A DNA stretch of 64,000 nt, from NCBI GenBank assembly GCA_026545765.1, contig CM048839.1, positions 50,514,677 through 50,578,676 of the forward strand. Direction: 5' to 3'. Position 1 is the stretch's first letter, and each line of letters begins with the position of its first letter. Of this stretch, positions 48,069 through 58,819 are shown one piece after another. The notes beneath the pieces were generated by a model, which ran no database searches, was not told the origin of the DNA, and saw nothing but the letters and a program-made list of their open reading frames with translations. The position numbers and the translations under genes are program-made. The DNA comes from Plantago major. Its lineage: Eukaryota > Streptophyta > Magnoliopsida > Lamiales > Plantaginaceae.

Positions 48069-48641
48069 GGATGTACCTTACGATGCCAAGTGAGCTCACG
48101 AATCAAGTTAATTTTCAAGTCATGTTTAAGAGTAAAGTTTAAGAATGCTTTTCAAGAAGTTCAAGTACAAATTCAAGTGTTAAAAGTCAAGTCAAGTCTT
48201 ACGTTGCATTGCATTAAGTAAGATTAAAAGATTTAAAAGACATGAACATAGAACTTTAAGTTATGGCACGTGCATGGAATTTGCTCAGTCTAGTCACGAC
48301 TGACCAATTCTAAAATTATCAATTTTAGGTACTTGAAGCCGAGCTGATCGGAGTGGCGAGTGTTGCCGGAGCAGTGATCAGTATGAGGAAGATCATTAAT
48401 ATATTTAAATTTCATAATTTCAAAGACTTTGTATGTAAGAATTTATCTATTTATAGTTCCGTTGCATATTTTACAAGTTCAAGAATTATTTTCAAGAATT
48501 TTCATGTGAAGTCATTATGACGCACAAGGCGTCTTGTAACGTTTTAAAATTCTATGATTCAAGTTCGTTGATTCTTCAAGCTCACAAACTAGCGCGAATT
48601 TTATTTTCCTTAATTCGTCTTTTAAAAATCAGGGCGCTACA

Positions 48642-49151
48642 GAAACATTATAATTATATTTAATTTAAATAATAAAATAAGTCTCATAATTCCTGTTTTT
48701 GTTTTCCACGAAATGTTGGGTAAATTGCAAAATTGGTCCTCTAAGTGGTCGTCCTGTGCGATTTTGGTTCTAAGTTGCTGGAGATTCTCGAAAATGGTCC
48801 TGAAGGACCGTATATATCATCGTATATATGCCAAAAGTTTCAAATCTTTATAAATAAACCTCAAAACTTTCAAATCTTTATAAATAAACCCAAAATGTTT
48901 AATAATTCAAATTTCACCCCACCACCTCCTTCCACCACCACCACCACCACCTCCAACTTATTTTTATTTTATTTTTTTTTAAAAGAAAAAATTGCTCCGA
49001 TTTGGTGCTCATTCATATAAAATAAAAAGTCCAGAGAAAACCCAAGAGTTCCTGTTTGTGAAAGAAGCAGTCACTTGGTAAATAATCTTTATTGGTTTTC
49101 TTCGGCCACGGTATGCCTATCGCTCTGGGATCTACTAAAATTGTCTCCTAA
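48642..49151. other. spacer between the LTR nest and the PIF element
   Basis: After the resumed 220-bp family repeat there is a CCACCACC run (about 48920-48955) and AT-rich DNA. A 91-residue frame at 48745-49020 is low-complexity and not called. Confidence 0.5.
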
Positions 49152-49677
49152 GACTACCCGCATTGGTTGACGGCTCGGTGACGCGTCATCGGCCTGTGAC
49201 GAGATCCGTGACGAGATTTTGCTGCATTGGGTGACGCGTCACGGAGCCGTCACGGAATTTTGATTTTTTTTTTTTTACATATTTAACATATTGTAAGAGT
49301 GTTTAGAAGTTGAAATTAGTAAAATTGTATTTTTTAAACTCGTTTTATAATTTATTGGGCAAGAATATACTACAACAAACCGCTGAGAATTTAAAAACTA
49401 AATGGAAATGCAACAAACACACAACATACGAATGCATTAAACAAACAAACATGCACTACACGATTGGTCAAGCTCAAGCTCCACGGTCAACGCATTCTCC
49501 AAATATGTTCCATCAAGTCCCTTTGGAGTTCTTCATGCGTGCACCTACTGTGCATTTGCCGTGAAAAGTTCATGTATTCCGGGATAGAGTTTATTGTTGA
49601 TTGTGCTCGGATCTGAACTTCGTCAATCACATGGGGTACATTCTCACGGGTATCTTGTTGAACTCTTGATTTCCTTG

Positions 49678-51935
49678 TCATAATTTAGGTATTTGTGGCT
49701 CATCCTCAACTATCATGTTGTGGAGTGTGATGACAATCCATAATCTTTTTTAGTGTCTCCCTGTTGTGTGCAAGGGCGGGATTTCGTACAATTGCAAATC
49801 GTGCTTGCAGTACTCCGAAAGCACGTTCCACATCTTTCCGGCAAGACTCCTGACGCTCAGAGAATTTGGCTTCTTTGTGCGTTACCTGATTCGGGATGGC
49901 AGGAACAAATGTAGCCCAAGCTGGGTAGATGCCATCGGTTAGGTAGTAAGGCATGTTGTACTGATGGCCATTGACCTCAAAGTTAATCTGAGGTGCCGTG
50001 CCGTTCAGGAGATCGTCGAACACCGGTGAACGTTGCACGATCGACAAGTCATTGTATTTTCCGGAAATCCCGAAGAATGAATGCCATATCCAAGTATCTT
50101 GGGATGCTACTGCTTCTAAAACAAGGGTAGGCTTTTTGCTTCTGCCTTGAAATTGACCGTGCTACGCCTTGGGACAGTTCTTCCATGTCCAGTGCATACA
50201 ATCGATACTCCCAAGCATGCCCACAAATTTTCTTGCAGCGTTGATTGCCAGAATCCTTCGACCATCGACCTCATTGGCCCTCCGCATATATGTTGGACCA
50301 AACTCAGCCACCACCGCATCATAAAAATGCGAAAGACACTTGAGGGTCGTGCTTTCACCAAGTCGGCAATACTCGTCAACCGAGTCAGCAGAAGCCCCAT
50401 AAGCTAGCATACGAATGGCTGCGGTACATTTTTGTAGTGTGGTTAACCCCGGTCGGCCAAGACCATCTGGCTTGCACACAAAGTAATCATCTTGGCCTTT
50501 ACACCAAGAATCACCCGTTCGAACAACGACCTCTCCATTGTGAATCTCCGTCGAAATTTATCTGCATATGGTGGGTTAACCCCGAAGTAGTCTTCCTCCA
50601 ATTGTTTGCCACGCTCTTCTCGACTTCTGTCAATGTAAGCACGCTTCTTCTTAGGCCGTCGTGGCTCGTCCGGTTGTTGATGTTGCTGGAATTGTTGGAT
50701 CATATTTGGTACATTTTGCATTATCATGGTTTGGATTTGTGCGAAAGGATTGGATGAAGAAGAACCAAGCAACACTACAAGAATCCATCCGTAACGGGAC
50801 GGAAAGGGGCGACGGATTTTATCCGTCGCCCCTGTAGCGACGGATCGCTACTTGGGGCGACGGATTCTATCCGTCGCCCGTTCATGACGGATAAAGGTTA
50901 TCAAATCGCTCTGTAGCGACGGATAAAATTATCCGTCGCTACAGAGCGTTGACCAAAATAAAAAAAAAAAAATTTTTAGCGACGGATAGATTTATCCGTC
51001 GCTACAAGGCCGGAAAATTAAAAAAAAAAAAAATTAGCGACGGATAGATCTAGATCTATCTGTCGCTAAAAACCTAAAAAAAATATAATATATCTCCTCC
51101 ACCACCTCCTTTTCTCCACTACTTCTCCTCTCCTCCTCCTCCTCCCACCACCACCTTTCTCCTCCCACCACCACCATCCTCCACCACCACCATCTCCTCC
51201 CACCACCACCATCCTCCACCACCACCATCTCCTCCACCACCTTTCTCCTCCCACCACCACCATCCTCCACCACCACCTTTCTCCTCCCACCACCACCATC
51301 CTCCACCACCACCATCTCCTCCACCACCTCCTTTCCTCCACCACCATCTCACCACCACCACCCTGCCACCACCACCATCCTCCACCACCACCATCTCCTC
51401 CACCACCTACTTTCCTCCACCATCCTCCTCCACCACCATCTCCACCACCACCACCTCTCTACTCCCACCACCACCGCACCACCACCCTGCCACCACCACC
51501 ATCTCCTCCACCACCACCACCCTGCCACCACCACCATCTCCTCCACCACCACCACCACCCTTCCACCACCACCACCTCCCACCACCACCTGCACCACACC
51601 CAACGCACCACCACTGCCACCACCACTGCCGGAATTAATCCGTATACGAATATAAAAATTCGTATACGGATTTTATTTTTTTTTTTAAAAAAAAAGGGGC
51701 GATGGATAGATCTATCCGTCGCCCCATAATCATTTTTTTTTTTAAAAAAAAAAGGTCAATCCGTCGCGAATTGGACGACGGATTTTTATCCGCCACACCT
51801 GTGGGGCGACGGATTTTCTATCCGTCGCCAGAGCTGGGGCGACGGATAGCTGGGCTGTACCGACGGATCTATCCGTCGCTACAGCCCAGATTTTTTGTAG
51901 TGCAAGCTTTCATCATCAGATGATGAATTGGACAT
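49678..51935 (-). pseudogene. PIF-Harbinger DDE transposase, interrupted
   Basis: The frame begins MSNSSSDDESL at 51935, is cut by CACTA-3 (51902-50773), and resumes LGSSSSNPFAQIQ in the same frame. Landmarks follow: DRSREERGKQLEEDYFG, LGRPGLTTLQKCTAAIRMLA, GSIDCMHWTWKNCP (first D), YYLTDGIYPAWATF (second D) and SCRKDVERAFGVLQARFAI (E), the catalytic DDE set of HARBI1-type nucleases. Besides the insertion, the frame changes near 50490 and near 49745, and a stop replaces an expected tryptophan after NCPKA. The other gene of the element is still open, so decay has hit this one harder. Confidence 0.88.
50773..51902 (-). mobile_element. non-autonomous CACTA element CACTA-3 inside the PIF transposase
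   Basis: An 1130-bp element with ends CACTACAAGAATCC and TTTTTTGTAGTG, flanked by CAA (50770-50772 and 51903-51905). Both ends carry dense AGCGACGGAT motifs; the middle (about 51090-51640) is a CCACCA/CCTCCA array. Read on the minus strand it parallels CACTA-2 in order and length, so the two are one subfamily. Confidence 0.93.
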
Positions 51936-52595
51936 GATTATCTTTGGAAAATTGAAGTAGATAGAGTGTTTTCTGTTTAGTAAAGAAAATGGAAGAAGGG
52001 ATTAATGCAAGTAGTTTGTTGTGTCTGAAAATGTGTTCTATGGTTGCATTATATAGACAGGTTGTCTGAGATGTGTGACTCATTTATTAGTCATAGCTGA
52101 GTCCCAATGCATTGGATTTCTCATTAATTGAAGATAAGATGTCTGAGATGTGTGACTCATTTCTTAGTCATAGCTGAGTCATAATGCATTGGATTTCTCA
52201 TTAATTGAAGATAAGATGTCTGAGATGTATGACTCATTTCTGACAAAGCAAAGATAAGATGTCTGACAAAGCAAAGATAAGATGCCTGACAAAGTAAGGA
52301 TAAATCACAAGACTTACTTTCTTCCGTAATTCAAATAATTCAAACTCAAACAAGCAAACCGAAACAAGCAAACTAAAACAAGCAAACCGAAACAAGCAAA
52401 CTAAAACAAGCAAACCGAAACAAGCAAACTAAAATAAGCAAACCGAAACAAGCAAACTAAAACAAGCTCTCAACTTCAACCATTACTCGGACGGAAACAA
52501 TTCCTTCTGCAGTGCATCACAAACTCCCTTATGTGTTGCGGTCAAGTTAGCATAGTTCCCCCTAAGTGTCATCCACATGTCCATCTTCTTCTCCT

Positions 52596-53639
52596 TCATC
52601 CTACGTTCTTCCTTTTGCCGGGCAAACTCCGACATCTTTCCAACTCAAGGTATTGGGGATAACTTTCATTAAAGTTAACCCATCCCTCGCTCATTGCATC
52701 CATTGAGGAGTTGCCGGAACTACCACCTCTAGCCATCTTCTTTGCCTTGTCACGACCCATAAGACGTTTGCTAGGCGTGACACTGACACTGTCCTCACTG
52801 GGGCGCTTGCTCCCACTACTAGCACCTGCTGATTCCATTGGTTGGTCATCATCAACTAGAACCTCAACCCTCGGAGTTGTTGCGGCCTTCTTGTATGTTT
52901 CCTCCAAGTTCATCCTCGTTTCCCACTCTGGGTACTGTTTCATGGCATCCCACTGCTTGAATAGGTTGAATCCGGCGTTACAACCGGACTTCTCTTTGTA
53001 GAATTCCTGGGCTGTTTCAGTTACATTGGCTTCATTGTAGCCACTCCGATCGCCGACAACCCTAGTAGCACGATCCACACAAATCACCCACCAATTAATG
53101 TCATCTCCCATCCGCTTAAATCTGAGACGAAGTGAATCATGACTCCGCTTTTTTTTCAAACCGGACATCCTCCCATCTCTCCGCACGTCCTCGAACTTCT
53201 CCTCGACTTTCTTGAACAAACTTGCATACCTCTGATTCGTGCCAATGATCGGATTTGCGCTAACGGCCATGTAACAAGAGATGAGAACCAAGTCCTCATT
53301 CGTGTTGTAGGGTGAGCCACGTCCTTCGCCTTTATTGGTCGTCCCTCCTTCCGTGTCTTTGGCTTTCCCTTTCCCACGCATCCGGATCAGTTGAATTTCA
53401 GGCTGCGTTTCAGGAACAACTTCCGGTGCTTGCGAAAATATTGGTGTTTGTGAGATTGGAGAATGGTAATTTTGAGTGTAGGGGTCTTCGTACGAGCTTT
53501 CGAACAAAGGGCGAACAAAGCTCGGTTGGGGTTGTGGAGAGGTGTTTTTGTTAAGCTTTTTCATGCACGCTTCGTAGGCTTCGGGTGTGTTTTCTTGCAT
53601 CCACCTCAGAGTTTCCGGAGTAAACAAGTTTCCGTCCAT
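52596..53639 (-). CDS. PIF-Harbinger MYB/SANT-like accessory protein
   Basis: A 347-residue open frame starting MDGNLFTPETLRWM. After a proline- and glutamine-rich arm comes a trihelix/MYB-like region (NTNEDLVLISCYMAVSANP, then GTNQRYASLFKKVEEKFED and KRMGDDINWWVICVDRA), followed by the NAM-associated type C-terminal part (FNLFKQWDAMKQYPEW) and a basic segment (SKRLMGRDKAKKMARGG). In plant PIF elements the accessory protein binds the element ends and helps bring the transposase into the nucleus. It faces the same way as the transposase gene and lies upstream of it. It ends in GKRKNVG without obvious breaks. Confidence 0.85.
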   Translation of the reverse strand: MDGNLFTPETLRWMQENTPEAYEACMKKLNKNTSPQPQPSFVRPLFESSYEDPYTQNYHSPISQTPIFSQAPEVVPETQPEIQLIRMRGKGKAKDTEGGTTNKGEGRGSPYNTNEDLVLISCYMAVSANPIIGTNQRYASLFKKVEEKFEDVRRDGRMSGLKKKRSHDSLRLRFKRMGDDINWWVICVDRATRVVGDRSGYNEANVTETAQEFYKEKSGCNAGFNLFKQWDAMKQYPEWETRMNLEETYKKAATTPRVEVLVDDDQPMESAGASSGSKRPSEDSVSVTPSKRLMGRDKAKKMARGGSSGNSSMDAMSEGWVNFNESYPQYLELERCRSLPGKRKNVG

Positions 53640-54101
53640 GTCGCCGGAAAATTGAAGTGGAGATGGTTGGTGTTTTGGAGTGAAGAGAGTGTTTTAAGTT
53701 TAATTAAGAGAGAAAGAGGAGTTGGAGATGGGATGATCCAAATATAGTCAAGACTGATCTCATTTTATAGATCTCGAAAAAATAAAGCCGTTGGTGATTT
53801 TTATTTATTTTTTGCATTTTTATTTTGAAAGTTATAACCGTTTGAAATTTAAACGGAATTTTCAAAAAAAAAATAAAAATAAAAGGAGTGACACATGGCA
53901 GCAGCCTATTGGCTCACCCGTCACTATGTGACGGGTGATGCGCTGACGCGCTGCTGGCGCGTCAGCAGAGCTGCAATGCAGCTCGTCTAAAGCAACGTGG
54001 GAGAAAAGGGAGGCAATAGTATTCACTTTCAATTCGACGAAAAAGAGCAGTAGATTTAGGAAGAAAAAAGCTCTCCGTAATCAACAAAACTACTAACCAA
54101 A

Positions 54102-56291
54102 TGTTGATTTTTGGGCAAAATAACTTCTAAGGAACGCAGCGGAAAGTTAAAATTTTCACCAGAAATGAATAACTGATAAGCTATACAGATACTTATAATT
54201 GCGATAACATATAAATCGAAAGCTTACTTGCTATGACTGGAGATTAAGCTTCCTGGATCATGATGCATTGAACAACGAAACCCTAGCTCCAGTTGTTTGT
54301 ATAAGCGGTCGACCTTAGTTGATCCACAACAATTGAGCACCAAAAGCACTTGAGCACAATCTCGCGTATTGTTGGATTCTCCTTCGAAGAATTGCAAGGA
54401 TATTCAAGAGAAAATTCTACATAAACTATTTATAAGAATTATTGGAATTCTTGAAAAACTTCATTAAATGAATGCTATTGTGAATTCTCTACTGTAAATT
54501 CATCTGATGAATTCTGGTGTGTTTATTTATGAAGGAGATGTTCTATTTATAAGGTTTCAATGATCCTTCAAAAGGAAAATTACGAAAACAAAGAACTAAA
54601 GAGAAAGGACTTAATTAGCCACCAAGAAAAGAAAAGATTCTACTTCCAGAACCATCCGGGCGTGTGTTCGGGCGCGTGTCCAACATGCGCCCATTTTCTT
54701 TTCCGCTGGCACGCCAGTTCCTTTTTTCTGTCTGGCGCGTGCTTCTCTAGTTTGTTGGGCCGGCTGCTGGCCCAACATTTTCTCTCTCTTGTATTGTTCT
54801 TGGGCTTGGACTCAAATTAAATTACATCGAAGTGAACATTCTTATACATAACTAATTGAGTCCAAATAAATCAAATTTAACTCAATTTAATATTTTCTAT
54901 CAAATAGAAAATTCTCCATTAAATATATTCAATCCAATAATATATTTAATTCAATTGAATGTTTTGTAACGACCCAGACCACTAATGGGCCGGCGCGGTT
55001 ACTCATAGGCAGCTGCCCGGGTGATATGCTGGCCCCACTGTAACAACACATGTCCTTTCCGCACACTTTGTCCTCACTCGTGCGCGAACCGGGAGACTTC
55101 CCAGTTGGTCACCCATCCTAAGATTGGTTCAGAGCAAGCACGCTTAACTCTGGAGTTTTTATAAATGAATTCACGAAAAGAAAGGTGCACCTTGTTGGTA
55201 TGAGTAGCGTTCTCAATCCTTTTAAGCTCTTTGGGCTTGACTTGAAACTTTGGGGCGTTACAGTTTAATCCAATTAACATTTACTTACTTTCTATTACTT
55301 TCTATCAAATAGAAAATCTTTCATAATGTAAATTAAACATCCATAATCCAATTAGATATTTAATTAAATTAAATTTTCAATCCAATTAACATTTAATTCA
55401 TTCCAACATACGATTGGTGTAACAATTACTATATTGTGTGACCATTAGGGCCTTATATATAGCGAGCACTAATCAAATTAAGGTCCGGACGAATTCCTAG
55501 ACAATTCACTGGACACTCTTGATACATAAGGACGTTTGTGAGGACTTATACAAACTCCCTGAAATGTAGAGCTAATGATGATACGGTCCTTTCATTCACA
55601 AATACTCGATTAAGTCTAGAACTTGATATTGTGTCTGTTCCAATAACTTAATCAATATCTCTTAGTCGTATTTGTTGATCCTTGATATATTCGAACACTA
55701 TTTTGAATACATATCCAATGTATTGGCCAGTGACTTATGATCAACTAAATATGAGAAGTAGAGTATTCTCTCAAATTCTGTTACGAGGAATGAATTCTAT
55801 CTTGGCTCAACTACGAGTTCCATATGCTCCATGATGTACCCAACGAACGCCATATCTACCCCCTCAGGAGTGCAAGCGTTGGTCGTGACCAAAGTACATC
55901 ACTTCACACATGAAGTCGTATTGACCTCAAGTCGAAGGACTATTACATCACCCTACAAGCTGATACTCCCATAGACACTTAAATAGAATACATCAAATGG
56001 TTTCTCGGTAGGGTATACCAGCACTCTCTAAAGTGTCCATGTGTCCATCATGAATAACCGAGTTATTCGTAGTTGTGAGAACCACTACATCCATCTAAGG
56101 ATATGATGCAGACCACATGCCAATCTTCAATATCCCAAGGATATTATGCATCATCGATATCCCATTCTCGATGATCACTGATTGGGGCGATTTAAGAGCT
56201 TATGCTATATCACTCAAGATCTCATATTATTAGTGACAAAATTAAACTCATGGGAACACGTGTATAAATGAATGCAGACAAACAGACAACA
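54102..56291 (-). mobile_element. possible long LTR, family uncertain
   Basis: On the minus strand this stretch starts TGTTGTCTG and ends AATCAACA. It has a TATA box (CTTATAAATAGAAC, about 54545-54560) in the expected orientation and no coding sequence. Without the Cassandra insert it is about 1.9 kb. I found no target duplication, so the limits and the LTR call (Ty1/copia-like at a guess) are tentative. The alternative is another kind of non-coding repeat. Confidence 0.35.
54965..55262 (-). mobile_element. Cassandra-type TRIM solo LTR with 5S rRNA-like core
   Basis: A 298-bp unit with ends TGTAACGACCC and GGGGCGTTACA, flanked by GTTT on both sides (54961-54964 and 55263-55266). On the minus strand it contains AGTTAAGCGTGCTTG, then TAGGATGGGTGACC and GGGAAGT in the order and spacing of plant 5S rRNA, including its internal promoter region. 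LTRs built on a 5S rRNA domain define the non-coding Cassandra family. The 5S-like core is diverged and is not a ribosomal gene. Confidence 0.85.
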
Positions 56292-56323
56292 CTACAACAT
56301 TTATAACACTACAACATTTATAA
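56290..56323. repeat. two 17-bp units next to the CACTA-4 end
   Basis: CACTACAACATTTATAA occurs twice in a row (56290-56306, 56307-56323) directly before the CACTACAAG end of CACTA-4. The unit begins with the CACTA terminal sequence. Confidence 0.85.
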
Positions 56324-56882
56324 CACTACAAGAAAACAGGGGTTTAGCGACGAAATTATCCGTCACTAAACCCCCTGCCGATCCGTCGCTAAGGCCTTAG
56401 CGATGGATAGACGCCCGTCTTAATGACGGACGTCTCTAAGGCGTATTAGCGACGAATTTTTATCCGTCGCTAATAGACACGGATTTGGCGACGGATAGGG
56501 CGTTGACCCTCCGTCGCCATTAGAGACGGATAATTATCCGTCTCTAATCGAATTAGGGCGTTCTACCCTAATTCTAGTTAGCGACGGATAACTATCCGTC
56601 GCTAAACAATGAATTAGGGCGTTCTAGCCCTAATTCGTAGTTTAGCGACGGATAATTATCCGTCGCTAAACTACTATTTTTTTAAAAATTATTTTATAAT
56701 TTAAAAACCTGTTTTTTCAACCAATATAATAGTGATATGTCACAAAGGGGAAATTGCATTAATTAACAACAACGGTTCGTCCAAAAAACAAATTATCCAA
56801 AATAAAGTATACATATCCGAATATAAATCCAAATATCCAACAAAGTAAAAAGTTGCATATTATCCAAAACATCAGAACATCA

Positions 56883-58819
56883 CTAAGACGAGGGGTCGGG
56901 GTTATTCTGGCTCATATACAAGCGGCACAGCTCTTCCATCCTCTGATTCATACGAGCCTGCTCATCCCTGAGATTTCCAATCTCAGTCTGGAGAGGAGTC
57001 ACTGCTTGATTCACCATTTGCTCGACTTGCACGTGTGTGTAAACACCACCATGTCCCTGAGATTGCTGCTGGGACACGGAGAAGCTCTACGTCAGTGTCT
57101 CGCCATAACTACCAAGACCATAAACCCGACCCTTGTTGTCGGGTGGGTTGACCTGTAGAAAGATCCGGTCTTGTTCTTCTACGGACAACTCCCCACCCTC
57201 GAGCAGCCTCTCCGCAATGATCCGCTCCACCTCACTCTGTAATAGTCAAGTGTATACAAAATGAGCTACAATTTCATATTTAATTTATAATACACATGCA
57301 TATACAACTGTAACACTTAGCAAATAACATACCGCGACAAGCTCGGACTTCTGGTCCACCCAAACGCCGTTCTTGAACTTCCCCATCTTCATTTTCTCTA
57401 GGCAAGTCTTGGGTTGGTTCAGGTTCAGCTAAAGAACATTATATATTGCAACAAGTAGTTAGTAAGTTGGTAGGAATGCAAACAAGTGGTAAATTGGTAT
57501 AAATGAAAGCACACATATATACTTACCGACATCTGGCGATCAGTGACAACAGCTCGTGACCCGTAGTGGTGCCTGGAAGAGCCCTTGCCATCTCGCGGCT
57601 CAGTCAGCCGGTTCTGCCTATTCTTGTAGGACTGATCCTCGACGTGATTAATGCTCCAATACTCATGCCACATAGCCCACTCTCCGTCCCCAATATGCCT
57701 GTACTGTGGCGGCTTTCCTTTCTCTTGGTATTTTTTCATGTTAGCCACCATATGCCTATACAGGTCAGAGCCCAAACTCTCGAAAACAGGCCACATCTGG
57801 GGAATAAGGCCAGTCGGAATGTAGTATTTTTTCTACATTCCAATTTCATTCAAAGTAAAAATTAATGCCCTAAGGTCACAATTTCAAGATAAACAATGGT
57901 GACTAACATATCACCAAAGTAAGTGGCTAACATACCACACAAATTGTCCTAGAATTTACTAACACAATGGTGACTAACATATCACCCAAGTAAGTGGCTA
58001 ACATACCACACAAATTATCCTAGAATTTGCTAACACAATGGTGACTAACATATCACCCAAGTAAGTGGCTAACATACCACACAAATTGTCCAAGAATTTA
58101 CTAACACAATGGTGACTAACATATCACCCAAGTAAGTGGCTAACATACCACACAAATTGTCCTAGAATTTATTAACACAATGGTGACTAACATATCACCC
58201 AATTAAGTGGCTAACATACCACAAAAATTGTCAAACTAGTTCATTACTCGATTCTCTCTACAAATAAAGCATTGTAACATTTACCACAACAAATTGTAAC
58301 ATTTAAGCTTACCCGAAGCTCATCAAAGTAGAAGTGCTTCGTCTCAACCTTCAGTGTGCTCCACTTTTCGCCTCCCTGGCCCGGCAACTCCCTCCTAAGC
58401 TTGAATATCTCATGCAGGTCGTCTGAAGATTGCGGAGGCCACAACCTGCAATTATGAATGACATATAGAAGAGTACATATATTTATTAGACAATTCATGT
58501 GACATATATATAAACACTTATCTTAAGTTATGTTCTACAAATGTATATATAATACTTACTTCCTCCTGCCATTAGGGAACAACACCAACTTCCCCTCCCA
58601 CATAGCCCCATCGACGATCTCGGTATATGGACACCCGTCAGGCGGGTACTGTCCTGGCCCATAACCACCACCAGACGTCCCCATGCTCGATCCACTGGGA
58701 GTCTGACTAACATGAGAGTAGCTGCCCGATCCACCTGGGCTACTCTCATCAGTCAGTGGTGAACCCTGGGTTCCACTAGAGCTGGGAATCTAGTAACTAC
58801 ACTTTCTTTGCCGGGGCAT
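56883..58819 (-). pseudogene. CACTA TNPA-type protein (plant transposase, Ptta/En/Spm)
   Basis: The multi-exon gene of CACTA-4. In order, the blocks are a serine- and glycine-rich N-terminus (GSYSHVSQTPSGSSMGTSGG, about 58735-58670), PYTEIVDGAMWEGKLVLFPN, then DLHEIFKLRRELPGQGGEKW, then LGSDLYRHMVANMKK with YKNRQNRLTEPRDGKGSSRH and HYGSRAVVTDR (57760-57540), then MGKFKNGVWVDQKSEL, EEQDRIFLQVNPPDNKGRVY, and a C-terminal coiled-coil-like segment (EIGNLRDEQARMNQRMEEL) ending at 56883. From the ATG at 58819 the frame meets a TAG at codon 10 before the conserved part, so either translation starts later, a splice removes it, or the gene is dead. Confidence 0.75.
57894..58231. repeat. 71-bp tandem repeat, nearly five units
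   Basis: Units start CAATGGTGACTAACATATCA at 57894, 57965, 58036, 58107 and 58178; the last is incomplete. They differ by only a few bases, so the array is young. It lies in an intron of the CACTA-4 gene. Confidence 0.95.

Larger units (their letters stand above)
42915..48641. mobile_element. long solo LTR (Ty3/gypsy-like), outer layer of a nest
   Basis: The ends are TGTAACGGCCC and GGGCGCTACA, with the 5-bp target duplication GAAAC at 42910-42914 and 48642-48646. Removing the nested insert leaves about 2.77 kb without coding sequence, which fits a solo LTR of a long-LTR family; ends of this type are common in chromovirus Tekay-like LTRs (inference). The pre-insertion site can be recognised, since both flanks continue one copy of the 220-bp repeat family. 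A 49-bp triple repeat and a strong hairpin lie in its right part. Confidence 0.8.
49152..53987 (-). mobile_element. PIF-Harbinger transposon carrying a nested CACTA element
   Basis: A 4836-bp element with the 3-bp duplication TAA at both sides (49149-49151 and 53988-53990). Ends are GACTACCCGCATTGG and, on the other strand, GACGAGCTGCATTGC, imperfect terminal repeats. Subterminal zones are rich in GTGACGCGTCA-type palindromes. It has the classic two-gene layout: a MYB/SANT-like ORF (53639-52596) and a DDE transposase (51935-49678), both minus strand. Without the CACTA insert it is about 3.7 kb. The transposase is decayed, so the copy is probably not self-mobile. Confidence 0.92.

Noticed and set aside
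51034-51603. Overlapping glycine- and valine-rich minus-strand frames
   Set aside because: Same cause as above, from the CCA/TCC array of CACTA-3.
55090-55160. A 5S rRNA gene
   Set aside because: Only part of the 5S sequence is present, it is diverged, and it lies between Cassandra-type LTR ends.
57894-58231. Evenly spaced 71-bp repeats as a CRISPR-like array
   Set aside because: No repeat-spacer structure; whole units repeat, and this is a plant nuclear transposon.
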